DNA of 64,000 nt from Aphrocallistes beatrix (lineage: Eukaryota; Porifera; Hexactinellida; Sceptrulophora; Aphrocallistidae), in the NCBI GenBank assembly GCA_963281255.1, contig OY725489.1, positions 5,828,523 to 5,892,522 of the forward strand, given 5' to 3'. A program made the translations under genes and the position numbers. The notes under the pieces were generated by a model, which worked only from the letters and a program-made list of their open reading frames with translations, made no database searches and was not told the DNA's origin. Positions within the stretch are counted from its first letter, which is position 1; each line of letters starts with the position of its first letter. Positions 34,922-45,900 of the stretch are shown piece after piece.

Positions 34922-35530
34922 ATTGTCTTCGTGCGGATATCACTTTGCCGTTTGAAGCACCGCTCTGCCTCACACTGGTCTACACGCGTAGACCAGTCTG
35001 CCCAAATTCAAAATTTTCATTGCGATAGTGTTGAATGGTCGAATGAGGCACCATCCATCACAACAACACTCTCCGTCCCCTGAAGGTAGGCGGGAATTCT
35101 TTCCTTCAGCCCATTTCAATAAAATTCTAATTTACATTTTTGCTTATAAAATGTGAAAATCGAATCGGATTCTACATATAAAATGCCATATATTAATCGT
35201 TGAGAGCTCGCTTTTAGCATAAAAGAAGAATTTTTCAAAAAGTGTGAAAATAAGTATATATCAGCACGTATTTAGTAACTCAAATAATGTTCATATTATT
35301 ACTTTAAAGCGGGAAAAATCGAATTTTAGATGTTGAAATACCCTACAATAGTCGTTGAAAAGTTATTCATATATTTAAACAAAGCTTTGCAAGTTCAGTG
35401 TCCTTTTTTGTGTCCAGGGTAATTATTGTTTGTGAATATTAAGGAAATCCTTTTCTTCTTACATATTTCATAGTTCATATCTTTTGTCATTATCGTTGTT
35501 GTTTTTCATATATTAGATATTTAAAAGTTA
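34922..35530. other. No gene; 9-bp stem hairpin at 34977-34998
   Basis: GC-richer to 35090, including an inverted repeat CTGGTCTAC/GTAGACCAG with a 4-base loop, then AT-rich with nothing recognised. Confidence 0.4.
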
Positions 35531-35539
35531 GTAAAAATA

Positions 35540-36330
35540 TACTACTTTTGATTTGTCCATTGCATAGCTTTGGGGATCAGCTTTCGATTCGCATAGGATT
35601 GTTGTGATAGAACAATTAAGGTGATTGGTCTTTTCGATTTATATATATCTGTAACGAATTGATTGAAGAAACTGCCGGTCATAGAAAGCTGATTTTTGGT
35701 AGGTGAGGGTCTTTTCGCTATGGCTCCAATAAGTTCTGAGCTCAGACGAAAATGTCGACTCATCATGGAATTATGACGTCGTTGTCACATTTTTAAAAGT
35801 GAAGCAATACAGTTATTCGAGCATAACTCATTCATTATAAAAGGAGATAGAAGGCTGAAATTTTAATAGATTATGTATATTAATATACCTGACATATGGC
35901 ACAAATATAATCAAGAAATGATGACTCATCACTCTGTTATGACGTAATCATTACGCATCAAAAATTGGAAAATTGACAAATTTTGTTATTTTTCGTACGA
36001 TATAGATTATAACAGTAGGACAGACGTATTTAGAGATGTTATCTCCCTTATAATTAATCAATGTGACTCCATGCGACCGAAGAGCGCCTCCGGCGGACAC
36101 AAAGTGCCCGCCAGCCACGCATCGCAAGCAAGCGAAGCGCGCTTATATATATATAAGCGCGCTTCGCTTGCTTGCGCTGCGTGGCTGTCGGATAGTTTGT
36201 GGGCGCCTGTGGTCACGTTGATCAATTATATGGGAGCTAATAACTCTAAATACGTCTGTCCTAAATTTTGTTGCGTAACAATGACGTCATAACAGAGTGA
36301 TGAGTTATCTACTTTGTTTTAGCCGAAAAA
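35540..36330. repeat. Repeat family B, large inverted copy
   Basis: Begins with CTGTAACGAATTGATTGAAG near 35650, runs through ATGATGACTCATCACTCTG (about 35920) and ends in the GC-rich arm, which is followed at once by its inverted mate (36105-36190, centred on a TATATATATA). The unit from ATGACTCATCACTC to the GC arm recurs at 38580-38822 and 48990-49232. Confidence 0.8.
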
Positions 36331-37640
36331 CAGAAATTTCTGCTGCTGAGAATCCTTCTAAGTCTGTGATCATCGCACTGGTGATTGTGTGGGTGTTTCG
36401 GGCTTAGCGTGAACTTAACGCTCCCGTGTGGCGCCTTTGTATTAGGTATGATGGGAATTTTTTTTTGTGCTCAACTATCATAAACTGTAGTCTATTTATC
36501 CACTCTAGTTTATCAAAACAGTTAAAATAAATGTTTAACATCAGTGATATGACTATTAGAATTTGAGGATTTTTTAAAATTCAATTTTTAGTCGCAATAG
36601 GATATAATACTTCAACTTTCCTTAGATTTAAACATTTATTGCCATAGAATATATCATTCCATTTCAGATATTTCTTCATTGAGAGAGATATATATATATA
36701 CTATATATACTTAATTTCTACCGAACGTTTTTCGTTAAAAATTTCGAATTTTTGCATTGCCACCTAATTTTACTGAATTTGGTCAGAATTTAGCCTAATT
36801 TTCGACTCTTTTTTTACATATTCAACTAAAACTTTGTGGATGGGAATCAATTTGAAAATCTGTACGGTAATATTTTAAGTATTACGTGTATAGGTTCTAT
36901 TCTAGTCACACCAAGTTTATAGAAGGAACAAATCCTGAGAATGAAATCATCAAGTTTGGGAGGATTGTCATTTCACATATAAGCGAATATCGCATATCCA
37001 CAAGTCATTATTTATCCATGGTTCAAAACAACATATAATGTAGTATATATTAACAATATAAATTCATTATAATCAATTTTGGAATAAAACTATTTATTGT
37101 ACTATATAAATGGTAATCCACCATGTTATAATCTCTGAAAATTTCGAACGTTTCATGCAATTATTTAGTACAAACAAGCCAGATATTGAAAGTTATATAT
37201 GTTTGTTTTATCCAAAATTTCTCAGACTCTTACTTTCTGATCCACGGTCTAATTATTAACGGGGGAGATAGTAAGAACTACCTTCCAATGCGAATATTAT
37301 TATCCATGGTTTAGGGTATGGCTCCATTTAGTTCTGACCCCCATAGACAAAAAGTTGACTCATCAAGGAATGGTGACGTAATTGTCACTTTTTATATAAT
37401 TAGAAATTTCTTTTATTCGCACATACCTAAATAACCTTGCCATTTTAGGTGATAGATTGCTGATAATTTAATTGCAGGTGTATATTAATTGATCTGCCGC
37501 ACTAACTGATTCCAACATCCATTAAATATGATGAGTCATCAACCCGTATTACGTCATCGTTACGCATCCTGAATTGAAAAAATTAACTTGCCCCGCCCCG
37601 AAGTAAATTGCGGACTTACTTTGAAGTAAAGTGTTTTAAA
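36331..37640. other. No gene; partial repeats
   Basis: AT-rich. TTATCCATGGTT at about 37014 and 37303 belongs to the word family also seen at 40658, 40720 and, reversed, near 48455 and 48508. At 37320-37580 a divergent family B segment (TTGACTCATCAAGGAATGGT) is visible. Confidence 0.45.
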
Positions 37641-37646
37641 TAAGTA

Positions 37647-39072
37647 CTTAGGTCATTTCATAAGTAGTGAGCCGTTATCTGTATTCAGAAGTCAGTGGAA
37701 ATATAATATTTTCGATTTGTCCATTGTATAGCTCAGAGGACCAGCTTTCGATTTGCATATAGGATTGCTGCGATAGAACAATTATTGTGATTGTTACTTT
37801 CGATTTATATACGTGGTTTAGGTGCCTGTCTTAAAATTGGAATCTCCCCATTGAAAATGGCTTATAAATGAATTTGGCGATATTTTGTTGCATTCGTGGA
37901 ATAAGAGCATTACAAGGCCAAATAATTAAGAACCTTTGTGCGATCAAGTAAACGGGAGGTGTTCAGTACAATAACCTGTGATAAAAAGTAATTATGCAAC
38001 TTATAATGGTATTTTTCCTTATTTTCTCCCCCTAAAAATGGGACAAAAGTGGTTGTATACCATTTCATAAACAACAAGCGCGCTTCACTTGCTTGCGCTG
38101 CGAGGCTGGCGGACACTTCGTGTCTGCCAGAGGCTCCCTTCGGTCGCCTGGAGTCACATTGGTTAATTATAAGGAAAATAAAATCTCTGAATACGTCTGT
38201 CCTACTATTATAATCTATATCGCAAAAAAATTCCCCAAATTTATCAATTTTTAAAATTTTTGATGAGTAATGATGACGTCATAACAAAGTGATGAGTCAT
38301 CATTTTTTGATAATAGTTGCATCATATGTGAGGTATGTAGGTATACAGATCCTATCAAATTTCAGCCTTCTATCTCCTAGAATGGCTGAGTTATGCCCGA
38401 ATAACTGTGTTGCTTAACTTTAAAAAATGTGACAATGACCTCATAATTCCATGATGAGTCGACATTTTGCTCTGAGCTCAGAACTTACTGGAGCCATAGC
38501 CAAAAGACTCCCACATGGCAAAAATTAGTTTTCTATGACCGGCAGTTTCTTCAATCAATTCGTTACAGATATATATATATATATATATAAAATGATGACT
38601 CATCACTCTGTTATGACGTCATCATTACGCATCAAAAATTTTAAAATTGACAAATTTGGTGATATTTCGAGTGAAATCGGTTTTAACACTAAGATGGACA
38701 TATTTAGAGATGTTATCTCCCTTACAATTAACCAATGTCACCTCCAGGCGACCGAAGGGAGCCTCTGGCGGACACGAAGTGTCCGCCAGCCGCGCAGCGC
38801 AAGCAAGCGAAGCGCGCTTGTATATATATATACATTAATCGAGTTTTAATAGTAAGGATTTATTCCCCAGCCTAAAACCTTTATACTATAAATATCCTAA
38901 ACTGATGTACTTAAATCGGATGTAGGAACCACAAAAAGTGTCCTATCACAGTAATTCTGTATACAAATTGAAAGCTGATCCCCTGAGCTATACAAAGGAC
39001 AAATCGAAAATAAGATAATTCCACCAACTTCTGAATACAGATAATGGCTCAGTACTTATGAAATGACCTAAG
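37647..39072. mobile_element. Mariner-type non-autonomous element containing family B copies
   Basis: 1426 bp flanked by TA. Ends begin CTTAGGTCATTTCATAAGTA (left) and the same in reverse on the right. Inverted similarity extends about 150 bp inward through TCTGTATTCAGAAGT and TTTCGATTTGTCC. It contains two family B units in opposite orientation (38058-38570 and 38580-38822). The ends resemble those of the decayed mariner at 39246-40329. Confidence 0.75.
38058..38822. repeat. Two family B units in inverted arrangement
   Basis: 38058-38570 reads in reverse from the GC arm to CGTTACAGATATATAT. 38580-38822 reads forward from ATGATGACTCATCACTCTG to a GC arm. Both units hold TGACGTCA and TGA(C/G)TCA words. 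They are separated by a short AT microsatellite. Confidence 0.8.
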
Positions 39073-39245
39073 TAATGAATGTTCATTAAGAACTCAGTCA
39101 AAGATGGAACAATTTCCCTCTGGAGGCACCAACGTGTCCATATGTTCAATGCTGAAGATTTCTTGTTTTGAAGCGCTCATAGGGAAGACTTCGACAGACC
39201 TCTTTGAAATTCCATTAAATTCGAGCACTTCCCTAATAATACATA

Positions 39246-40329
39246 GGTCATTTCAAAAGTACTGAACACCCCCCAACAATTTGATATTAAGCAACGACTG
39301 ATGTGTTATTTAATTACATATTCTCGAAATAGTCTCCCTTGACGCGAATACACTCCTTTAGACGGTCTACCCAGCAGCGAAATGTATTTTTATACTCCGT
39401 CTGTGGAATCGATTTCAGGTACTTATGAATGGCGAATCCGATCTCCATTCGACTAGTGAACTTTTCAGCTTTGAAAACAACCAGAAGTCACAAGGACTTA
39501 GGTCAGGGGATTAGGAAGGGTGATTCAGGTTTTCATTCCTATATCCTTGATGTATGCGGCGACATGTTTAGTTTTATGGCTACTGGCATTATCATGTAGA
39601 AGTTTTATTCCACAAGGACCAGTTCTCGGTCGACGCTCTGCGTAGTCTTTACCGACTTCTGCGAGCACATGAGTGCAATAAAGGTCTTCAGTAACATTCT
39701 GGCCCTTTGGAACGCAAACTTGAGCAACTGGGCCGTAGGCGTCAAATGCAATTGCGTAGATTACCTTCTTGGTACTGAAATCTGGACGCGTTTGTTTTGG
39801 GTTCGTCCGGATGCAGCCAACACTTAGATTTTCCTTGGATTTAGGTTGTGAATAGTAAATCCAAGTTTCAACTATGGTTACTATCTCTTAGAGTCGCATT
39901 GCTTCAAATCTTTCGTAATGTAGAAGATTTTCACAGCATTCTACCCTGTTTCATCTGGGCCTATGTTAGCAAACACGGCACCCACCGAGTGCGAACCTTC
40001 CTCTAACCGTGGAATAAGCAAGTGCTTGATCTCCACAAATTTCCACGAGATTATTGTGGATGTTCCTGTTCAAATCTTTAGCAGTGAACGAAACTTGATA
40101 TACGCCCTTTGATCTTGCTCAATAACTGACGATTTTGAATCGATAAATGTACAAGTAGCCAAAACTGACAAGATTGAAATGATGATATAAGAAAAATACT
40201 TATGCTATCTTAAAATTTCTTTTAGATATTAGGAGAGAATGGGTAATATTATCTGGATGATATTAATGGGTGCATTCGATATACACTAGCTGTCAAAAAT
40301 CAATAGTGATCAATACTTTTGAAATGAAG
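39246..40329 (-). mobile_element. Degraded mariner transposon
   Basis: 1084 bp flanked by TA (39244-39245, 40330-40331). Ends share TCATTTCAAAAGTA in inverted orientation. Reverse-strand translation recovers, with several stops and frame changes, mariner blocks: CTRWVP-like (about 39985), ETWIYYSQPKSKENL (about 39862), RPDFSTKKVIYAIAFDAYGP (about 39775), LLHDNASSHKTKH with the second Asp (about 39605), SPDLSPCDFWLFSKLK with the third (about 39515), and KECIRVKGDYFENM before TAA at about 39324. No single long ORF survives, so it is old. Confidence 0.82.
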
Positions 40330-40339
40330 TACGCATGCA

Positions 40340-40980
40340 GCATTCTTGGGAATTGAAGTGAAACAATCGGTGACTGGACTCCATGATCTGCTGGGCAACA
40401 AGGGTGCTGGGGATATCAGCAGGGTGCCATCCTGTGAAATTGAATTTTGTTCATTTAACGCTCCCGTATACTACTATTATTTGTATATAAATAATTTTTT
40501 TTTTCAAATTTTCAGTTTATTTTCTTTTTGCAGGAAGGTTAGAAAAGGAGTCCTTAAGGATTTACAAGGGGTTTGGAGTTAAATCTTCATTATATTTATA
40601 CTAATAATGAATGAAAAGATCATTCAGATACAGAAGCGGGAAATATAATCTAAGTCATTTATCCATGGTCCAAGGACGAATGATGATAAAGTAAAATACT
40701 TTCCAAAGCCAATTGTTCTTATCCATGGTCCAAAATGCTTCACATGTGAGAGATCAATACTATTTTCTAACCATTGCATTTGATTGTAGATTATTTGGCT
40801 TTGAGACGGCAATTATATATGTAGATCATTTATTTAAACCTCTTTTTGGATGAATCGGAGCTCCTATCGCATTTTGGATGAATCGGAGCTCCCTATACTG
40901 TTTAGAGGTAAACTGTACTCCAAGCCGGGTCTAGAAACGAACATTGATACCGTAATTGAAATGTATGTTCCTTTCATTTG
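40340..40980. other. No gene; short repeats
   Basis: Contains TTATCCATGGTCCAA twice (about 40657 and 40719) and a direct repeat of TTTTGGATGAATCGGAGCTC (about 40847 and 40873). A forward ORF at 40346-40582 has no recognised similarity. Confidence 0.45.
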
Positions 40981-40984
40981 GAAT

Positions 40985-41754
40985 TACAGTGGGACTGAGA
41001 AAATGTGACTGCAGCACGTCCCCCTCTGTCTGCAGGACGCACTCCAGCCGTGCGAAACTCTCCGGCCAAACCGGCCAGATACACAACCAGCCACTTGGGG
41101 TATTCACAGCCCCGGGTGTCTATAACCCCACACCTTCAACTCCACAAGTGGATTTCTTCCACCAAAATTATTCGCCTCCCCATGGAGCTTCTCACACCCT
41201 CCCAATGGTCAAGTGATTAATTACTTTTGATAGAAGTTTTTTGCCTAATAACAAATAGATAAACCAGTCCACCGCCTGGAGTAAGTCTCGGAGGGGAGGG
41301 GGTCGGGTTATGGGACAGGGAGCGACACTCTGGTACTCAGCTCTGATCAGCCGAACCCATTCTGAATCATCTGTGAATATGACGAAGTTGATGAAGGCAG
41401 GAGAGACCGGAACTGAGTCGTTAGGAGAAAGTTGAGCTGTGCGTTGTGGCGGTGCAGCTTCTCTAGGTGGGAGAGACGATCTGAAGTTGCAATGAAGGAG
41501 GTAGCTAGAGTTACGAGCTTACTGCTACTGCCATTCAGAAGCCAGTCAGGATGCAGGTAGAATGTGTTGTAGTTAGATGGTAGGGGATGCAGAATTAGGT
41601 TCAGAGATCGCTGTGGATCGCTCTTACCAATGAAAAAACATGTAAATATATAATATAAGGCCAGAACAAATACAAAATATTTCAAATATTTTCTTAGCCT
41701 CATCACTAATTTTAATTTAGTATACTTTTCTTGGATCAAGACAGTACATAACAC
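40985..41754 (-). CDS. Candidate host gene: type II membrane protein, glycosyltransferase-like
   Basis: Reverse strand. The first ATG is at 41754, but MRLRKYLKYF at about 41703 makes the better start: a short basic N-terminus followed by a hydrophobic anchor (VFVLALYYIFTCFFIG) and a Ser/Leu-rich stem, as in Golgi type II enzymes. This frame stays open to a stop at 41347. In the next frame, 41450-41190 encodes SPAFINFVIFTDDSEWVRLI, which looks like a folded enzyme core (hydrophobic strand followed by an acidic DD turn) and continues to a stop near 41190. A frameshift or small intron near 41450 would explain the switch. The GC-rich stretch down to 40985 may hold more exon. I infer a glycosyltransferase-like host gene, possibly decayed; the family is not identified. 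Confidence 0.35.
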
Positions 41755-41884
41755 TTTGGTTCCTTGGAAAGTTATTATTTATTAAAACTATTAGAAACGA
41801 GTGTTCTGTTGATAGAAATTTATTTGCTTGCTATTCCATATTAAATATTTAAATTTTTATATAGAAACAGATTCTTGAGTTTGG

Positions 41885-42178
41885 GGAGGGAGGCTGCGGC
41901 GTTAGAGGCGGGGGCAAGGGCAGAGGCGGGGGAAAGGGCAGAGGCAAGGACAGAAGCGAAGGAAAGGGCAGAAGCGAAGGCAAGGGCAGAAGTGGGGGAA
42001 AGGGCAGAGGCGGGGGAAAGGGCAGAAGCGGGGGAAAGGGCAGAAGCGAAGGCAAGGGCAGAGGCGGGGGCAGAAGCGAAGGCAAGGGCAGAGGCGGGGG
42101 CAGAAGCGAAGGCAAGGGCAGAGGCGGGGGCAAGGGCAGAAGCGAAGGCAAGGGCGGAGGAGGAGGAGGAGGGGAAAG
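41885..42178 (+). repeat. Purine-rich GC minisatellite
   Basis: About 290 bp in which the + strand is almost purely G/A/C with words GGCGGGGGCAAGGGCAGA and AAGCGAAGGCAAGGGCAGA tandemly reiterated (unit of 18 bp, built of 6-bp modules). Both strands are open in a repeat frame (Glu/Ala-rich or Leu/Pro-rich), a by-product of the repeat. The G-runs could form quadruplexes. Confidence 0.92.
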
Positions 42179-42227
42179 ATGTGAGTTTTAATCTTCTAAA
42201 TTAAATATATTTTTTGTAAGATTAGGC

Positions 42228-42286
42228 CGCCAGCTCGTGGTCCACTGAAATACGCCCGTGGACCACCGATTGAGAAACACTGAACT
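42228..42286 (-). mobile_element. hAT-like terminal fragment
   Basis: In reverse it reads CAGTGTTTCTCAATCGGTGG followed by TCCACGGGCG, the kind of terminus seen in hAT elements. No matching right end is seen. Confidence 0.5.
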
Positions 42287-42289
42287 AAA

Positions 42290-42995
42290 TACATTTGTTC
42301 AGACGAATAGTATCGGTCAGCATATATTTATTTGGTGAACTATTCGGTTGAACATCTATTTGGTTGCAGCGGTTTCAACCTTGAGGGTTATTAAACATGT
42401 TCAGTAGGCTCTCGTGAGTTCGAACACTGATAATGCGAAAATTCGTCGCATGTTGTAAATGACAGATATATAGAGATTTAAGTTTTTTTCTATGTATTTT
42501 AAGTTTCAGATAAAGTAGGTTTTTCAGTGGACGGTAAAAAATTCAGAGGTAAGTAATGGATTTAATATATTTCTTCTGGTTTAGTTGCATGATCGTTGAC
42601 ATTAATATTTTCCATTAAAGACTAAAATGGCTCTGTCACCATTTTAGTCTTATTTTAATGGAAAATATTGTTGTGTACAAACACTTATGTCCGCTTAGTG
42701 TATTAACGAGACTCTACTGTATATTGGATAATAAAGGTATCAAAAATAGCAGTAGTTGGATATTTTAGCGTCTAGAATTCCAATTTGTTTCTTTGATGCA
42801 ATGCCACCAGAATCCCCTCATACCTTCGCTCGTTTGTCGGAGTGGTTAAAACAGTGGTCAGAAACTGATTAACTAAGTAACGAGGACTTGATCACCTTTC
42901 ATTAGAGATGGCATGTTGATATTTAAATGATAATTAATTTAGCTTTTCAAGAGTCACCATTATGAATATTACTTAGTAGTATAGTATGAAGGAGT
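42290..42995. other. No gene; MITE scraps
   Basis: A family D-like scrap at about 42600-42710 (GTGTACAAACACTTATGT) and a Tigger-like end AACGAGACTCTACTGTA at about 42707-42722. Confidence 0.4.
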
Positions 42996-42999
42996 CAAC

Positions 43000-45900
43000 T
43001 CAACTGTTGCTAGTCACATTCTTATCATAGTGTATCTTTTGTCTGAGTTGCTCAAAATTGATACAATCCATAGCTGACTTGTTGGTGGCTGCTCGGGCTG
43101 CGTGGATGAGAGCAACTTCTTCATGAGGTTGGTCATGGAGTGGGCAAAACAAATCGACACACTCATCTTCCGGAGGCACGGTTTCAGAAATAATTGCCTC
43201 TTTCAATTCGAAATCTGAATCTTCGTTTAAATCTAAATCAAGGATCGCCGAAAGTAGATCTTGATGCCTAGATTCTCTTCCCCACATCACCTTGAAAGGT
43301 GTTTGTCCGTGTGATCTCTTCTTGGTGGAATTCATCGCAATGGCTACGGATTTTAACAATTTTGACCAATGATCACCTGTCTGTAATTCCATCTTCACTA
43401 GTTTACTAAAAAATGAAATATTGTCAACGTATGTAAGGGGATGTAAAAAAATAATGGGAGATTCATACAAAATAGATTTCAAATAATTTTGTTTAAAACG
43501 CTATAAACTAGCATATACTACATAAACAACGCACGTTTTCAAAATCTTGTTGTGAGATTCAACAAGCTCATTGGACATCGGGTGGTATGCACGGGTGCTA
43601 CGATTATCAACCAGTAGTTGCCGATGGAATTCTTGGAAAATCTAGAATGAAGTCAAACCGAAAAAAGACAAATGTAGTTGAAAGCACATTGATCAGAAAA
43701 AATCAAGATCTTTATAATATTACGAGGGTGCCCGATAAGTTTTTAGCCTTGATTCGAAAACAGCATTATAATAGAGTGCATTATTATAATTGTTCAAAAT
43801 ACTCTCCTCCAGCTTTAATACACTTGTCCATTCTGCAAAACCAACTATCAAAAGCTTCGGCGAACTCATTTTCTCGGATGTCCTCCGAAGCCTCTGATAA
43901 TGCTGACCACACTTCATCATTGCTGCTGAAAACCCTCCCCTTCAACTTCTTCTTAATACGAAGAAAGAGCCAGAAGTCACATGGAGCTAAATCTGGGCTG
44001 TAGGGTGGGTGAGATAATTCCTCGAAGCCAGTTTCTTCAATAAATTTCCTTGTTTTCAGGGCCTTATGTGAACTTGCATTATCATGATGCAGCAGTAAAC
44101 CCCTTGTCCCATCTTCTGGTCGCATTTTATGAACATTTTGAATGAGTTCTGGGAGGCAACTAGTGGTGTACCATTCTGAAGAGACTGTTTTGCCACTCTC
44201 TAGTGCAACTACTGCACGAATACCTTTAGGATCAAATAATATTGCATACATTTGCTTCTTAGAATACTGACTTTTCCTAACTTTTTGAGGGGGAGGTTCA
44301 CCTATTGGAGTCCACTGACGGCTCTGCTCTTTGGATTCTGGATCATAATGATAAATCCATGTTTCATCACCCGTAATCACTTTGGAAACCAGAGGAGAAG
44401 TGCCTTTTTGAATTTTGACTTCATTTTCTTGCACCAATCAATTCGGGCTACTTTCTGCTCAGGTTTGAGCAAATGAGGAATCCACCTTGCACAGACTTTT
44501 GTTAAGTGTAGAATTTCGTGTAGGATGATTTGGATCACATCATTACTGATACCCAACTCGTACTGAATCTGTCTATAGGTTATGTGCTTATCATTAAGTA
44601 CCAACTTCTCAATTGCGCTGATGTTCTCTGGGGTCGAAGCAGTCAACGGCGATCCTGGTCTAGGTTTGTCAGTAAGGTCAAAATTTCCTCTTCTAAACTC
44701 TCTGTACCAGTTTTTTACAGTAGCAAGAGATGTAACATCGTTACCGAAAGCTTGTATTAACTGTTGGTAACAATCATCAATTGTTTTATCCATTTTAAAT
44801 TGAAAAAGAATAATTGCCCGAATTTGCTCTTTTGTGAGGATAATATTTTCAGTAATATTTGCCTGAGCCATCATACAAAATGTAGCAAAACTTCAGAAAA
44901 ATATATAGTAGAGAGCTAGGGTTTACAGAGTCAGTTAGTAAAGTATCGAGTTATAAGAAAAATGTATGGTTCGTTAATAATGACTTAATATATGTTCAAG
45001 GATAAAAACTTATCGGGCACCCCTCGTATTCCTTACTTTACTCGTGAATTCCTTTCCTTGGTCATGTTGGATAATATCTGGTAATCCGATATCCAGGTAG
45101 ATATCCTTCAGATTTTCGATGACTTCTTCAGAAGTCTTCGTTTTGAGGGGCCTAACAACGACATACAGTCTTTCCCATACAAAACTTGAATTCTTTTAAA
45201 AATCAACCAATTCAATTTCTTAGTTAAAAGATAAGCCTAGAGATTATGTATTACAATGTATTTACTATTGGTATTATAACCCTTTGTGAATTAGCTTAAT
45301 CTTAATTCTAAGTTAATGATAATACTTGTAAATAATGATGACGTCATGATGACGCAATCATATTTGTAGTCTTTGTTATAATCTATGATTTATTCATTAA
45401 TCCTAGCTCGAATTGCTTCAGCATGTCTCAGATCGAGAAGAGAAGGCATGCAATGTTACTTTTGGAGGGCAAGAAACATTCACCTAAAGAAGTATCTCAC
45501 ATTGTCGGTGTTTCTGAATCCAATGTGTATACTCTAATTTCAAAGCTGAAACACAATTGTTCCTACAATCGTAAATAGGAAGTGGAAGACCACCTAAAAC
45601 ACTCCCGTTGATTGCAAATAGCGTTGCACAGCAAATTAGAAGGAAACCTTGGATTTCCCTCCGCGCTATTGCTCAGAAGTGTCCAGTTAAAACCTCGAAA
45701 AACACTGTAGCACGATGTCTGAAGAAATTGGACTATACGAAACCATACCCCATCAGCGTGCCATTGTTATCAGAAACGAATCGCCTCAAACGAATCCATT
45801 GGGCTCAGGAACACATCCACAAAGATTGGCAACATGCAATATTTGCCGATGAAGCCTCGATCTGGGTATCGCGGGGTAGAATTAGGATGTGGACCAAAGG

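Noticed and set aside
36071-36292. Recurrent SASRAAQASEARLYIYI-type ORFs here, at 16321, 38647 and 48968
   Set aside because: They are translations of the GC-rich hairpin arm of repeat family B, read in different frames in different copies.
40956-41220. Forward ORFs over the GC-rich block at 41.0-41.2 kb
   Set aside because: The better coding signal is on the reverse strand; no acceptable domain on the forward strand.
41849-42204. Long ORFs on both strands rich in Leu/Pro or Glu/Ala
   Set aside because: They are by-products of an 18-bp minisatellite whose unit length is a multiple of three.
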